Assembly: GCA_000525675.1 (NCBI GenBank)
Contig: CP002190.1
Location: 1,488,001 to 1,552,000 of the forward strand
Length of the DNA stretch: 64,000 nucleotides
From: Bdellovibrio bacteriovorus W
GTDB taxonomy: Bacteria > Bdellovibrionota > Bdellovibrionia > Bdellovibrionales > Bdellovibrionaceae
Direction of reading: 5' to 3'
Both the position numbers and the translations under genes were made by a program. Under the pieces are notes generated by a model. The model was not told where the DNA came from, made no database searches, and worked only from the letters and a program-made list of their open reading frames with translations. Below, one piece after another: positions 1-9,650 of the stretch; the first letter of the stretch is position 1; each line of letters starts with the position of its first letter.

Positions 1-53
1 ATGTGAAAATCACTAAAGCCTTCCCGGCAGTTTTTAGAGGAGAAATGCTTTAA
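1..53 (+). CDS. C-terminal end of a gene entering from the left, possibly miaB
   Basis: An open frame runs in from the window edge and stops with TAA at 51-53. It reads VKITKAFPAVFRGEML at its end. A basic stretch followed by LRGEL-like residues is typical of the end of the TRAM domain of MiaB tRNA methylthiotransferases. In several deltaproteobacterial-type genomes miaB is followed by a DUF151 gene, which is what lies 3 nt downstream here. The identification rests on about 16 residues and gene order, so it is tentative. Confidence 0.4.
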   Translation, partial: VKITKAFPAVFRGEML

Positions 54-56
54 TCC

Positions 57-617
57 ATGAATGACGTATTGGATTTTTCAAAATTAGGATCACAGATCAT
101 TTTTTCTCAACCATCGGGAGAGGAAGAAGTTTTTCATCAAAAAGATTTGGTGAAGTTGATTCCCTATGGCCTTTCTGTCAGCAATGATGTGACTCGGCCG
201 TTTTTGCTTTTAAAGGATGAGGCTCATCAATACACTCTGCCTGTGGCAGTAAGTCCTATTGATGCAGGCGTGGTGCTTTCACAGACTAATGGTCAGACAC
301 TACAGTCTTCGCCTCATAAGTTTACAGCAATGCTATTAGAGTCAATGGGTATTGAGATCAAGCAAGCGGTCTTTGTTGAGATTCGTGGAGCTCATCAGTA
401 CTTGCGTCTTTATATGACTGGTAATCCTCAGGCGAGTTCGTTTAAGATTCGCGCCGATGAAGCAATGTCTCTTTGTATGTATCTGCAAGTTCCGATGTTT
501 GCGACGAAGGGTTATATTGGGCGATCACGTGTAATGAATGCGCAAGTTGAACAAAGTGCGATGCCGGCTTTTGATCAGTTCTTTGGAGCCGATCGAGGTT
601 CGGGTCTTTTAAATTAA
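57..617 (+). CDS. Bifunctional nuclease (BFN/DUF151) family protein
   Basis: A 186-residue protein whose residues ~35-155 follow the DUF151 pattern: a start like RPFLLLKDE followed by LPVAVSP, then a conserved PHKFTAMLLESMG helix, and a final block IRADEAMSLCMYLQVP matching the family's 'rpSDAiaLA...P' motif. Plant and bacterial members have been reported to have DNase/RNase activity; for most bacterial copies the role is unknown. The first ~30 residues are an extension beyond the core domain. The start lies 3 nt after the upstream stop codon and 13 nt after AGAGGAGA, so the gene is probably translated in one operon with the upstream (miaB-like) gene. A hairpin terminator follows. Confidence 0.75.
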   Translation: MNDVLDFSKLGSQIIFSQPSGEEEVFHQKDLVKLIPYGLSVSNDVTRPFLLLKDEAHQYTLPVAVSPIDAGVVLSQTNGQTLQSSPHKFTAMLLESMGIEIKQAVFVEIRGAHQYLRLYMTGNPQASSFKIRADEAMSLCMYLQVPMFATKGYIGRSRVMNAQVEQSAMPAFDQFFGADRGSGLLN

Positions 618-645
618 GTTAAAGCTGATTTTAGAAGTTTAAAGG

Positions 646-681
646 AAAAAGCCCTTTTCATGATGGAAAGGGCTTTTTTTA
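646..681. terminator. Bidirectional intrinsic terminator
   Basis: AAAAAGCCCTTT and AAAGGGCTTTTTTT form a stem with a short CATGATG-type loop, with A-runs on one side and T-runs on the other. It lies between two convergent genes (ends at 617 and 682) and can serve both strands. Confidence 0.85.
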
Positions 682-2163
682 TTAAACAAGGGTTGGCTCT
701 GGATTGATTTTCTGAAGAAGCAATTGCTCTTCTTCTTTCGTGTTTGTGACAATCATCAAGTCATCTTCAGACTCAAGCATAGTGCTCCCACGAGGGATGA
801 ACTTCTTTCCTTTGCGATTGATAAAAATAATCAAAATACCTTCAGGTAAGTTTAAATCCACCACATGTTTCCCAATCCATGGAGAATTAGGTGGAATTGG
901 GAATGAAAGAATATTTGCAAACGCGTTAATGTCCGTAGTCGGGGCCATGTGAGTAGCAGGGATTGACTCGGGAGTTTCTTTCGGAGTCTCAAGAAGGCCT
1001 AGCCAGCGTGCGACAGGCTTAATGGTAGAGCCCTGAAGGAGTACTGATGTGATAACGATAAAGAAGACGAGATTGAAAATGTAGTCAGCCTTTTGAGCTT
1101 TCGCCACAAATGGAAAAGTCGCCAAAATAATCGGTACAGATCCACGAAGGCCAACCCAAGATATAAGAAGCTTTTCCTTGAAATTGAATTTTGAAAAATA
1201 CATGAATACGAAGATCGTTGCAGGACGAGCTACGATAATAAGGAACGCAGAAATAAGAAGACCTTCACCAATCACTGGAGGAAGGCGCGACGGGAAAACC
1301 AGAAGCCCTAAGGTGATGAACATCGTAATTTGCATCAACCAAGCGATCCCATCGTGGAATATCATGGTTGAACGTTTGGAAACAAAGGATTGGTCAGAGA
1401 GGAAAATCCCGCAGATGTAAACTGCAAGGAAGCCATTGGCCCCCACCTTGTCGCTAAGAAGATATAAAAGCATGACAAGAGCTAGAGAAAGGACTGGGTA
1501 GAGACCTTCGTACTCAAGCTTGATGCGGTTAAATAGCCAACCCATAAGGCGCGCGGCAAAGAAACCAACAACACCCGCCATGATAAACTGAGTAACCACC
1601 TTTAAGGCCATGGCGGCGCCAGAAAATTCAGAAGTCTCCAGTAGCTGCAAGCAGAGCACTGTTAACATTACAGCCATGGGGTCATTCGAACCGGATTCAA
1701 ACTCTAAGAGGGGAGCGAGGTTGCCTTTGAGTTGCCCATGCTTGGTTCTAAGGGCTGCAAAGACGGCCGCGGCATCTGTGGAACTGATGATGCTGCCTAA
1801 GAGGAAGCTTTCAACCCAACTCCACTTTAAGAGCCAGTGTACAAAGACTCCGGTAATAACTGTGGTCAGAATTACACCGAAGGATGCTAGAACCAGTCCC
1901 GTTTTCATGATGGGGCGGATGCGTTTGATATTGGTGTCGAGTCCTCCAGAAAAGAGGATGTAAATGAGGGCGACCGTACCTAGACTTTGACTGAGAAGGG
2001 CGTTGTCGAAATAGATCCCACCAATTCCTTCAGAGCCTGCGAGCATTCCTAAAGCCAAAAAAACGATGAGCGAGGGGATTCCGTAGCCACCTAGCATCTT
2101 GCTCATGATGACGCTGACAAATAACAAAAGCGAAGCTATAAAGAAAGTCGTTTCAAAATCCAT
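682..2163 (-). CDS. nhaP2: Potassium/proton antiporter, CPA1 family with TrkA-C domain
   Basis: A 493-residue inner-membrane protein with about 12 hydrophobic segments in residues 5-390 and a soluble C-terminal part (about 400-485) that looks like a TrkA-C/RCK-C ligand-binding domain. The transport core is recognisable from SSTDAAAVFAALR and the following FESGSNDPMAV, which carry the acidic residues of the cation/proton exchange site in NhaP/CvrA-type antiporters. The length and the single regulatory C-domain fit NhaP2 (CvrA), which exchanges cytoplasmic K+ for H+. It is a single gene, convergent with the DUF151 gene and divergent from the carbonic anhydrase gene. Family assignment is firm; the transported ion is inferred from the family. 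Confidence 0.85.
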   Translation of the reverse strand: MDFETTFFIASLLLFVSVIMSKMLGGYGIPSLIVFLALGMLAGSEGIGGIYFDNALLSQSLGTVALIYILFSGGLDTNIKRIRPIMKTGLVLASFGVILTTVITGVFVHWLLKWSWVESFLLGSIISSTDAAAVFAALRTKHGQLKGNLAPLLEFESGSNDPMAVMLTVLCLQLLETSEFSGAAMALKVVTQFIMAGVVGFFAARLMGWLFNRIKLEYEGLYPVLSLALVMLLYLLSDKVGANGFLAVYICGIFLSDQSFVSKRSTMIFHDGIAWLMQITMFITLGLLVFPSRLPPVIGEGLLISAFLIIVARPATIFVFMYFSKFNFKEKLLISWVGLRGSVPIILATFPFVAKAQKADYIFNLVFFIVITSVLLQGSTIKPVARWLGLLETPKETPESIPATHMAPTTDINAFANILSFPIPPNSPWIGKHVVDLNLPEGILIIFINRKGKKFIPRGSTMLESEDDLMIVTNTKEEEQLLLQKINPEPTLV

Positions 2164-2236
2164 AATTAAATATCCATGCTGGGGCTGCTTTAAGCAAACG
2201 GATAAAAATTTTTGTTGTGAATGAAGAGAAGTTTAT

Positions 2237-2264
2237 TTGCTGCACTGGTTCTTGATGTTAAAAT
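2237..2264 (+). promoter_or_regulatory. Candidate sigma-70-type promoter for the carbonic anhydrase gene
   Basis: TTGCTG and TAAAAT separated by 16 nt, about 95 nt upstream of the start at 2360. Found by eye only; the match is moderate. Confidence 0.35.
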
Positions 2265-2359
2265 CACACAGAGTGTTAAGTACGAAAAAAAGTGAGAGAG
2301 TTTTTCTTCTGAGCAGCAAGAGTAAGAAACGACGATCTTAAAAGTAGAGAGAGAATTTT

Positions 2360-2866
2360 ATGAAAGTAAAAGCCCGAGGGAAAGAACCTGTCATTGGTAA
2401 AGAAGTTTTTCTTGCGGATAATTGTCGCATTATCAGTGATGTTGAAATTGGAGATAGATGCTCTATTTGGTACAACGTCGTGATCCGTGGAGACGTTATG
2501 CCAATTCGCATTGGCAACGAGGTTAATGTTCAAGATGGAAGTGTCATTCATGGAACCTTTGGAAAATGGGGAACTACTTTACATGACCGAGTCACAATTG
2601 GGCACTTAGCTATGCTTCATGGTTGTGAGATCGGGCGCGCGACTCTTGTGGGAATGGGTTCCATTGTTATGGATGGTGTTAAGATTGGCGAGCACTGTTT
2701 AATCGGAGCAGGATCTTTAGTGACGGAGGGAACTCAGATTCCGCCGCGCAGCCTTGTCGTGGGGCGTCCAGCTAAAGTGAAGCGTCCTTTAACGGATGAA
2801 GAGGTCGAGCTTTTAGAAAAGTCAGCGGATAACTACCTGCTCTATAAGACTTGGTACGAGGAATAG
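2360..2866 (+). CDS. Gamma-class carbonic anhydrase family protein (YrdA/PaaY-like)
   Basis: A 168-residue left-handed beta-helix protein. Residues ~10-135 are made of hexapeptide repeats ([LIV]-G-x-x-x-x), for example IGDRCSIWYNVVIRGD, IGNEVNVQDGSVIHG and IGEHCLIGAGSLV. The zinc-ligand histidines of the gamma class are present in VIHGT and in IGHLAMLHGC. The C-terminal helix (DEEVELLEKSADNYL) is typical of this family. It either hydrates CO2 or acts as a related metal-dependent hexapeptide enzyme; many members lack measurable activity. GAGAGA precedes the ATG. It is followed at 124 nt by guaB on the same strand, with no terminator seen between them. Confidence 0.85.
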   Translation: MKVKARGKEPVIGKEVFLADNCRIISDVEIGDRCSIWYNVVIRGDVMPIRIGNEVNVQDGSVIHGTFGKWGTTLHDRVTIGHLAMLHGCEIGRATLVGMGSIVMDGVKIGEHCLIGAGSLVTEGTQIPPRSLVVGRPAKVKRPLTDEEVELLEKSADNYLLYKTWYEE

Positions 2867-2989
2867 GAATCAAGAGGTTGAGCGAGGTCGTCTTGACCAA
2901 AACCTGACAGTCCAAAAAAGCATAGAAACGTTGAACTCTGTTTTTTTTCATTTCAGAATGAATAAACCTTTCGTTCACTGGAGATTTCT

Positions 2990-4450
2990 ATGGAAAAATC
3001 AATCCCCTATGCTTTGACCTTTGACGACATTTTACTGCTTCCGCAGTACTCAGAAATCACTCCAACGGATGTAGTGCCTCGATCTTTTTTCGCTCGAGGT
3101 ACTTACTTAAATACGCCGATCATTTCAGCTGCGATGGATACGGTGACAGAAAATCGTATTGCGCGCGTGATGGCTCAAAATGGTGGTCTAGGAATCATTC
3201 ATAAGAACCTAACAATCGATCAGCAAGTTCTGGAAGTTGAAAAAGTAAAAAAGTACGAAGCTGGAATGATTTTAGATCCCATCACTTTGGGGCCTGATAA
3301 TTTAGTTCAAGAAGCCGTGGACCTTATGGAGAAGTATTCCATCAGTGGTGTTCCTGTTACGGTCAACGGAAAACTTCAAGGGATCTTAACGAATCGCGAT
3401 TTGCGCTTTGAAGAAAATTTTAATCAGCCCATTAAAAATATCATGACCCATGAGAATCTCGTCACAGCTAAGATGGGAACAACTCTTGAGGAAGCAAAAA
3501 AGATTCTACAAAAAAATCGCATTGAAAAGCTTCCAGTGGTTGATGCGAACGGAAACCTAAAAGGGCTTATCACTATCAAGGATATTGAAAAAGCGAAAAA
3601 CTATCCTCAAGCGACCAAGGATGAGCATGGACGCCTCTTTGTAGGAGCTGCGGTAGGTGTTGGCGCAGATTCCAAAGACCGTGCAGAAGCTTTGATTGCA
3701 GCACAAGTAGATGTGATCTGTGTAGATACAGCTCACGGTCACTCTAAAAATGTGATGGAAATGGTGAAGTACATTTCTCAGAAGCATAAAGATGTGATTA
3801 TCGTTGCCGGAAATGTTGTAACAGCGGAGGCTACGGAAGCTTTAATGAAAGTGGGCGCTGATGTTGTAAAAGTCGGTGTTGGGCCTGGTAGTATCTGTAC
3901 TACGCGCGTGGTGGCGGGCGTCGGAATGCCGCAGATCTCTGCAATTGCGGAGTGTTCAAAAGTGGCGCGCTCTTTAGGGAAAACAATCATTGCAGATGGT
4001 GGAATTAAATACTCGGGCGATATCACCAAGGCTCTGGCGTTGGGAGCAAACTCTGTCATGGTTGGAAATCTTCTTGCGGGAGCGGAAGAATCTCCAGGAG
4101 AAACTATTTTATTCCAAGGGCGTACATACAAGGTTTACCGTGGCATGGGAAGCTTAGGGGCGATGGCAAGTGGTTCTAAAGATCGCTACGGGCAAATGGA
4201 TGTCGATACAGACAAATTAGTCCCAGAGGGGATTGAGGGTAAAGTTGCTTATAAAGGCCCGGCAGCACTTGTGATTCATCAACTTGTGGGTGGATTGAAG
4301 TCAGGCATGGGATATTTAGGCGCTTCTCATATTGAAGAACTTCAGAGTAAGGCAAAATATGTTCGCATCACTGCTTCTGGTCTTCGTGAATCTCATGTTC
4401 ATGATGTGAGCATCACAAAAGAAGCACCTAACTATAGACTTGAGAGATAA
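2990..4450 (+). CDS. guaB: Inosine-5'-monophosphate dehydrogenase
   Basis: Oxidises IMP to XMP with NAD+, the committed step of guanine nucleotide synthesis. The 486-residue length is standard. The N-terminal TIM-barrel half begins LTFDDILLLP; two CBS domains interrupt the barrel at ~95-205; the catalytic loop GPGSICTTR carries the nucleophile Cys303; and the NAD/IMP-binding region IADGGIKYSGDI and the mobile flap follow. GGAG stands 9 nt before the ATG. guaA begins 5 nt after the stop codon, so the two enzymes that turn IMP into GMP are cotranscribed. Confidence 0.98.
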   Translation: MEKSIPYALTFDDILLLPQYSEITPTDVVPRSFFARGTYLNTPIISAAMDTVTENRIARVMAQNGGLGIIHKNLTIDQQVLEVEKVKKYEAGMILDPITLGPDNLVQEAVDLMEKYSISGVPVTVNGKLQGILTNRDLRFEENFNQPIKNIMTHENLVTAKMGTTLEEAKKILQKNRIEKLPVVDANGNLKGLITIKDIEKAKNYPQATKDEHGRLFVGAAVGVGADSKDRAEALIAAQVDVICVDTAHGHSKNVMEMVKYISQKHKDVIIVAGNVVTAEATEALMKVGADVVKVGVGPGSICTTRVVAGVGMPQISAIAECSKVARSLGKTIIADGGIKYSGDITKALALGANSVMVGNLLAGAEESPGETILFQGRTYKVYRGMGSLGAMASGSKDRYGQMDVDTDKLVPEGIEGKVAYKGPAALVIHQLVGGLKSGMGYLGASHIEELQSKAKYVRITASGLRESHVHDVSITKEAPNYRLER

Positions 4451-4455
4451 CTTCT

Positions 4456-5973
4456 ATGCGTGGCTTTATTATTATTGATTTTGGATCACAGTTTACACAG
4501 CTTATCGCACGTCGTTTACGTGATTTAGGGTATTACTCTGAAATTCATTCTTATAAAATCTCAACGGATGAAATTCGCAAGAAACAACCTTTTGGAATTA
4601 TCTTAAGTGGTGGTCCGAACTCTGTTTTTTCTGAAAAGTCTGCGCAAAAGAATGTTGCTGAACTTGGCGAGATCGCCCCTGTTTTGGGTATTTGTTATGG
4701 CTTGCAGTTGATGGTTCATCAGCTTGGTGGCGAGGTTAGGAAAACCACCTCTCCAGAGTATGGCCGACAAGAAATTCAATGGCAAAAAAGCCTCGGAAAT
4801 ATCCCGAAGTCTCACTCTGTTTGGATGAGTCACGGAGATGAGATCGTGCGTTTGCCTGAAGGGTTTGAGGTCTATGCAAAATCCTCTAATGGGCATATTG
4901 CCGCGATTGGAAAAGATCACTTCTTAGCTCTGCAATTTCATGCAGAAGCTGCGCACACAGAGTATGGCGTTGACATCTTTAAGCACTTCGCCGCAGAGAT
5001 GTGTAAGGCTGAGCGCAATTGGTCAGCCCCTGAGATTAAAAATCTCCTCATTCAAGAGGTGCGCGCCAAGGTTGGCGATCACGATCACGTGCTTGTGGCA
5101 TTAAGTGGCGGTGTTGATTCTTCGGTGGTAGCGACGTTACTCACTGAAACTCTTGGTGCAGACAGGGTTCACTGTGTCTTTGTGGACACGGGACTTTTGC
5201 GTAAGAATGAGTACGAAGAGGTCATGACTCAATATCAAAAGTTCGGCCTGAATGTAAAAGGTATTAATGCCAAGAAAGAATTCCTTTCTGCCTTAGCTGG
5301 TAAGATAGATCCAGAGCAAAAGCGAAAAACAATTGGTGGACTTTTTATTGAGATCTTCGAAAAAAGTTACGATAAAAGCTTGCCGATTAAATGGTTAGCG
5401 CAAGGAACTGTCTATCCAGATGTGATTGAGAGTGTTTCCTTTGATGGCACAGTCACTATTAAGTCCCATCATAATGTGGGTGGGTTACCAGCGAAAATGA
5501 ACTTGGGTCTGGTGGAGCCAGTGAGAGAGCTATTTAAGGATGAAGTTAGAGCTTTAGGAAAAGAACTGGGGCTCCCGGAAAAAATGCTTTGGCGCCATCC
5601 ATTTCCAGGGCCAGGTCTTGCGATCCGTGTTTTAGGAGAAGTGACTGAAGAAAAGCTCAATATCATGAAAGAAGCAGACGCTATTTTTATTTCTGAGCTT
5701 CGAGAACATGGACTTTATGGAAAGATGTTTCAGGCATTTTGTGTTTTATTGCCTGTAAAAACTGTGGGTGTTCAAAACGATCAGCGCACCTATGAATATG
5801 TGCTGTCTTTACGAGCAGTCTCTTCCAGTGATGGGATGACCGCAGACTGGTATCCGTTTGAGTTTGAATTCCTTCGAAAAGTATCAAATATGATCACAAA
5901 TCAAGTCCAAGGGGTGAATCGCGTTGTTTATGACGTCACAAGCAAACCTCCAGGAACTATTGAGTGGGAATAG
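4456..5973 (+). CDS. guaA: GMP synthase (glutamine-hydrolysing)
   Basis: Aminates XMP to GMP using ATP and glutamine-derived ammonia. The 505 residues hold a class I glutamine amidotransferase (about 1-190; nucleophile Cys80 in GICYGLQLM; the His/Glu pair in LQFHAEAAHTEYG), an ATP pyrophosphatase P-loop (LSGGVDSSV, from residue 216) and the C-terminal dimerisation domain ending KPPGTIEWE, as in the family. It directly follows guaB with a 5-nt gap. The next gene (dnaE) appears to have its own promoter at 6018-6046. Confidence 0.98.
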   Translation: MRGFIIIDFGSQFTQLIARRLRDLGYYSEIHSYKISTDEIRKKQPFGIILSGGPNSVFSEKSAQKNVAELGEIAPVLGICYGLQLMVHQLGGEVRKTTSPEYGRQEIQWQKSLGNIPKSHSVWMSHGDEIVRLPEGFEVYAKSSNGHIAAIGKDHFLALQFHAEAAHTEYGVDIFKHFAAEMCKAERNWSAPEIKNLLIQEVRAKVGDHDHVLVALSGGVDSSVVATLLTETLGADRVHCVFVDTGLLRKNEYEEVMTQYQKFGLNVKGINAKKEFLSALAGKIDPEQKRKTIGGLFIEIFEKSYDKSLPIKWLAQGTVYPDVIESVSFDGTVTIKSHHNVGGLPAKMNLGLVEPVRELFKDEVRALGKELGLPEKMLWRHPFPGPGLAIRVLGEVTEEKLNIMKEADAIFISELREHGLYGKMFQAFCVLLPVKTVGVQNDQRTYEYVLSLRAVSSSDGMTADWYPFEFEFLRKVSNMITNQVQGVNRVVYDVTSKPPGTIEWE

Positions 5974-6017
5974 GCAATTGATGCGCCGAGTGAATATGTG
6001 AGGAACAGGGCCTTTTA

Positions 6018-6046
6018 TTGCTCCGTCCAATGGACTAAGATATGAA
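6018..6046 (+). promoter_or_regulatory. Candidate promoter of dnaE, giving a leaderless mRNA
   Basis: TTGCTC, a 17-nt spacer and TATGAA end only 6 nt before the dnaE ATG at 6053. Transcription would start at or next to the A of the ATG. No Shine-Dalgarno sequence precedes the ATG. Confidence 0.5.
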
Positions 6047-6052
6047 ATTATC

Positions 6053-9000
6053 ATGTCTTTTGTACACTTACACGTTCACTCTGAATACTCTCTTTTAGAG
6101 GCTGCTTGTCGAGTTAAGGCCATTGCAAAACAGGCCAAAGCTTTCGAGATGCCAGCTGTCGCTTTAACTGATAACGGCAATATGTTTGCGGCGGTGGAGT
6201 TTGCCTTCGCTTGTAAAGACAATGGCGTAAAACCTCTTTTAGGTCTTGATGCTTATATAGCTCCGGGCTCACGTCATGAAAAGAAGCAAGATCGTGATCA
6301 GATCAATGTTGGTCCTCGTCGTTTGGTTTTCTTAGCGCAAAATACTGATGGTTATCGCAATCTCTGTAAGCTTTCATCCATTGGCTATCAAGAAGGCTTC
6401 TATTGGAAGCCACGCATCGACTACGAAGTGATTCAAGAGCATTCAGATAATTTGATCTGCTTAACCGGCGGTCTACGTGGTGAGGTGGCTGAGGCGTTTT
6501 TGCGTGAAGGTCCGGAAGCTGCTTTAGAAAAAATTCGTAATCTAAAAAAAAATCTTTGATGATCGTCTTTATTTAGAGATGTGTCGTACTGGTGTTCCTG
6601 AGTGGGATCAGATCAATCCGTTTTTGCTTGAGGCTTCAAAAATCACGGGAGTTCCGGTTGTAGCGTCCAACGATGTTCACTATATGACTCAGGATGATCA
6701 ATTAGCTCAAGAGGTTTTGATCTGCATTGGTTCGAATAAAACTTTAGGCGATGAGTCGCGCTTTCGTTTAGGTACGGACGAGTTTTACTTTAAAAAACCC
6801 GAGCAGATGATTGAATTGTTCTCAGATGTTCCTGAGGCTATTTCAAACACTCTGCAAATTGCAGAACGTTGTGATGTAAAATTTAAATTGAAAGATGATG
6901 CTGGAAAGCCCATCTATCATTTGCCGACATTTCCTACGGAAGATGGCGTCTCTTTAAAAGATGATATCGCTAGAAAATCTCGAGAGGGATTGCTTGAAAG
7001 ATTTAAAGAGGCAGAGGCGCGTGGTGAAGCCGTGCCGATGGAGAAACGTCCCGACTATGACACTCGTTTAGATTATGAATTGGGCATCATTGATCGCATG
7101 GGCTTTAACGGGTACTTCCTTATCGTCCAAGACTTCATTAACTGGGCAAAAAATAACAACATTCCTGTCGGTCCAGGCCGTGGATCGGGAGCAGGTTCCT
7201 TAGTCGCTTATTGTTTGCGTATTACGGATTTAGATCCTTTACCAAATTTTCTTCTCTTTGAGCGTTTCTTGAATCCTGAGCGTATTTCGATGCCGGACTT
7301 CGATATCGACTTCTGTCAGGATCGACGTCAGGAAGTGATTCAGTACGTAACTCAAAAATATGGCCAGCAATCAGTTTCGCAAATTATTACCTACGGAAAG
7401 TTACAAACCCGTGCTGCGATTAAAGACGTGGGGCGTGTTTTAGGAATGACCTTCCCAGAAGTGGATGCGGTGACGAAGTTGATTCCTGATAAGTTGGGAA
7501 TCACTCTTAAAGAATCTCTTGAGATGGAACCGCGTATTTCTGAGATGATGGAAATGAATCCGACAGTGGCAACGCTGATGGATCTTGCGCAAAGAATTGA
7601 AGGTATGGTTCGCCATGCGGGGATTCATGCGGCGGGGGTCATTATAGCCGATGGACAACTCGTTACACATGCACCTCTTTATAAGGGTGCTGATGGGGAA
7701 CAAGTTGTTCAGTATGATATGAAGCATGCTGAGAAAATCGGACTTATTAAGTTCGACTTCTTAGGTCTAAAGACTCTCACTCATATTAATCACGCTTTGA
7801 AGTTGATTAAGAAGAACCGCAATAAGACTATAACTTCTCAGCAAATCCCTATGAATGACGAACCCACTTTTGAGATGATGTCACGAGGAGATACGGCGGG
7901 GATTTTTCAGTTCGAGGGTGAGGGTATCACGGATGCCACTCGTAAAATCCGCCCTTCAAGTTTTGCTGATATTACGGCGATCACTTCTTTGTATCGTCCA
8001 GGTCCGATGGCCAATATTCCTGATTTTACGGATCGTAAACACGGCAAAGCCCCCGTTGAATATCTCTTAGATGATACTCGTGAGGTCCTTGAAGAGACCT
8101 ATGGTATCATGGTCTATCAAGAGCAAGTTATGGGTATTGCCTCTCGCATCGCTGGGTACTCTCTCGGTGAAGCCGATATGCTTCGTCGTGCGATGGGTAA
8201 GAAAATTAAAGAAGAGATGGATCAGCACCGCGAACGCTTTATGAAGGGTGCTGTTGAAAGAGGGCATGACAAGAGTCGCTCTTCCGATCTGTTTGATTTA
8301 ATGTATAAGTTTGCGGACTACGGATTTAATAAATCCCATGCTGCTGCCTATTCTGTTGTGACTCTCCAAACGGCATGGTTGAAGTGTCACTATGCCGCCG
8401 AGTTCTTTGCTGCGCTCTTAAGTACGGAGCTCAATGATACTGATAAAATCGTCAAATACTCTAAGGACGCCACAAAGCGTGGGATCGTCGTTAAGCCTCC
8501 GCACGTCAACTTCTCGGACTATCTCTTTGACGTTCGTGGTGAAGATATTTACTTCGGCCTTGGAGCTATTAAAGGTGTTGGTCAAGGTGCTGTTGAGGCG
8601 ATCATTGAAGCCCGTGAATCATTGCCGGCAAAGAAGTTTGATAGTCTTGATGAGTTTTTTAATACCGTAGATCTTCGTCGCGTGAACAAAAAAGTTATTG
8701 AGTGTTTGATTAAAGCTGGAGCCTTTGATGGTTTTGGTGATGCTCACCGTGCGCAACTGATTGCTGGTTATCAAAAATATTTGGACCGTGCTTTAGGCCT
8801 TCAAAAAGACCGTGAAGTGGGGCAGGCATCACTCTTTGATTTAGGACCAGGGACCGAAACCGTTGTGCAAATGCCAGATGTTAAACCTTGGACTCGATCA
8901 GCCTCCTTATCTTATGAAAAGGAAGTGCTTGGATTTTACCTTAGTGATCACCCGCTAAAAGGCTTTGATACCCTTTCTGAATTATGGACCACTTGTAAAA

Positions 9001-9596
9001 TCATAGATCTACCAGCTCAGATGCCTGCGGAGGGAACTCCAGAGGCTGAAGCTTTAAAAGCTGCTAAAAAGGACTGGAAAAACCGTGATGCCGCTAAAAA
9101 GCGTGTGATCGTATCGGGCCTTATCACAGAGATGCGCGAGCTTATTACTAAAAAAGGGACTCGCATGGCATTTGCCAAGGTAGAGGATCTCACTGGAGCC
9201 TGCGAGTTGGTGGTTTTCCCCGATTCTTTTGCGCGGTTTGAGATGCAGCTCCGTGAAGAGCGCCCTGTTTTAGTAGCGGGCGGGCTTGAAGTCGAGGAAG
9301 GGGTTGCAAAAATCATGGTTGATAACGTAGCTCCCCTTGAAGAAATGCTGGGAAAGACCAAGTTAATGGTTTTCAAGCTAGATAAAATTGATCCTGATCG
9401 GTATTCGAGTTTACAATCAGTATTGAATGAGCACCCGGGTAAAACCAAGGTAAGCCTTGAGATTGATATGCCGGAGCTTGAGAGAAGAGTTTTACTAGAT
9501 ACTCCGAACTTAGATGGAGTGCTGGTAGATAATAATTTCTTTGAAAGTATTCATTCTCTTTTTGGACGAACTGACTTTATCGAGTTGAGAAGCTAA
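6053..9596 (+). CDS. dnaE: DNA polymerase III alpha subunit, reading frame broken at an A9 run
   Basis: Replicative polymerase catalytic subunit. It is read in two frames: 6053-6559 (PHP domain start, HLHVHSEYSLLE) and then the frame continuing to 9596. At 6544-6552 there is a run of nine A. Removing one A joins the frames exactly: after LKK the sequence becomes IFDDRLYLEMCRTG, a normal PHP-domain continuation, and the whole protein is 1180 residues, the usual DnaE length. Later landmarks are all intact: GPGRGSGAGS, the catalytic palm PDFDIDFCQDRR, the beta-clamp motif QASLFDL near residue 940, and an OB fold (VIVSGLITEMRE). Either the A9 run is a sequencing or assembly error, or the cell corrects it by slippage, because dnaE is essential. 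The start has no SD and a -10 box 6 nt upstream. Confidence 0.93.
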
Positions 9597-9650
9597 TAGA
9601 GTCGATTTGTAGCAATGAAGCTTTAAAGAAATGTCATGGAGAGGACAGAA

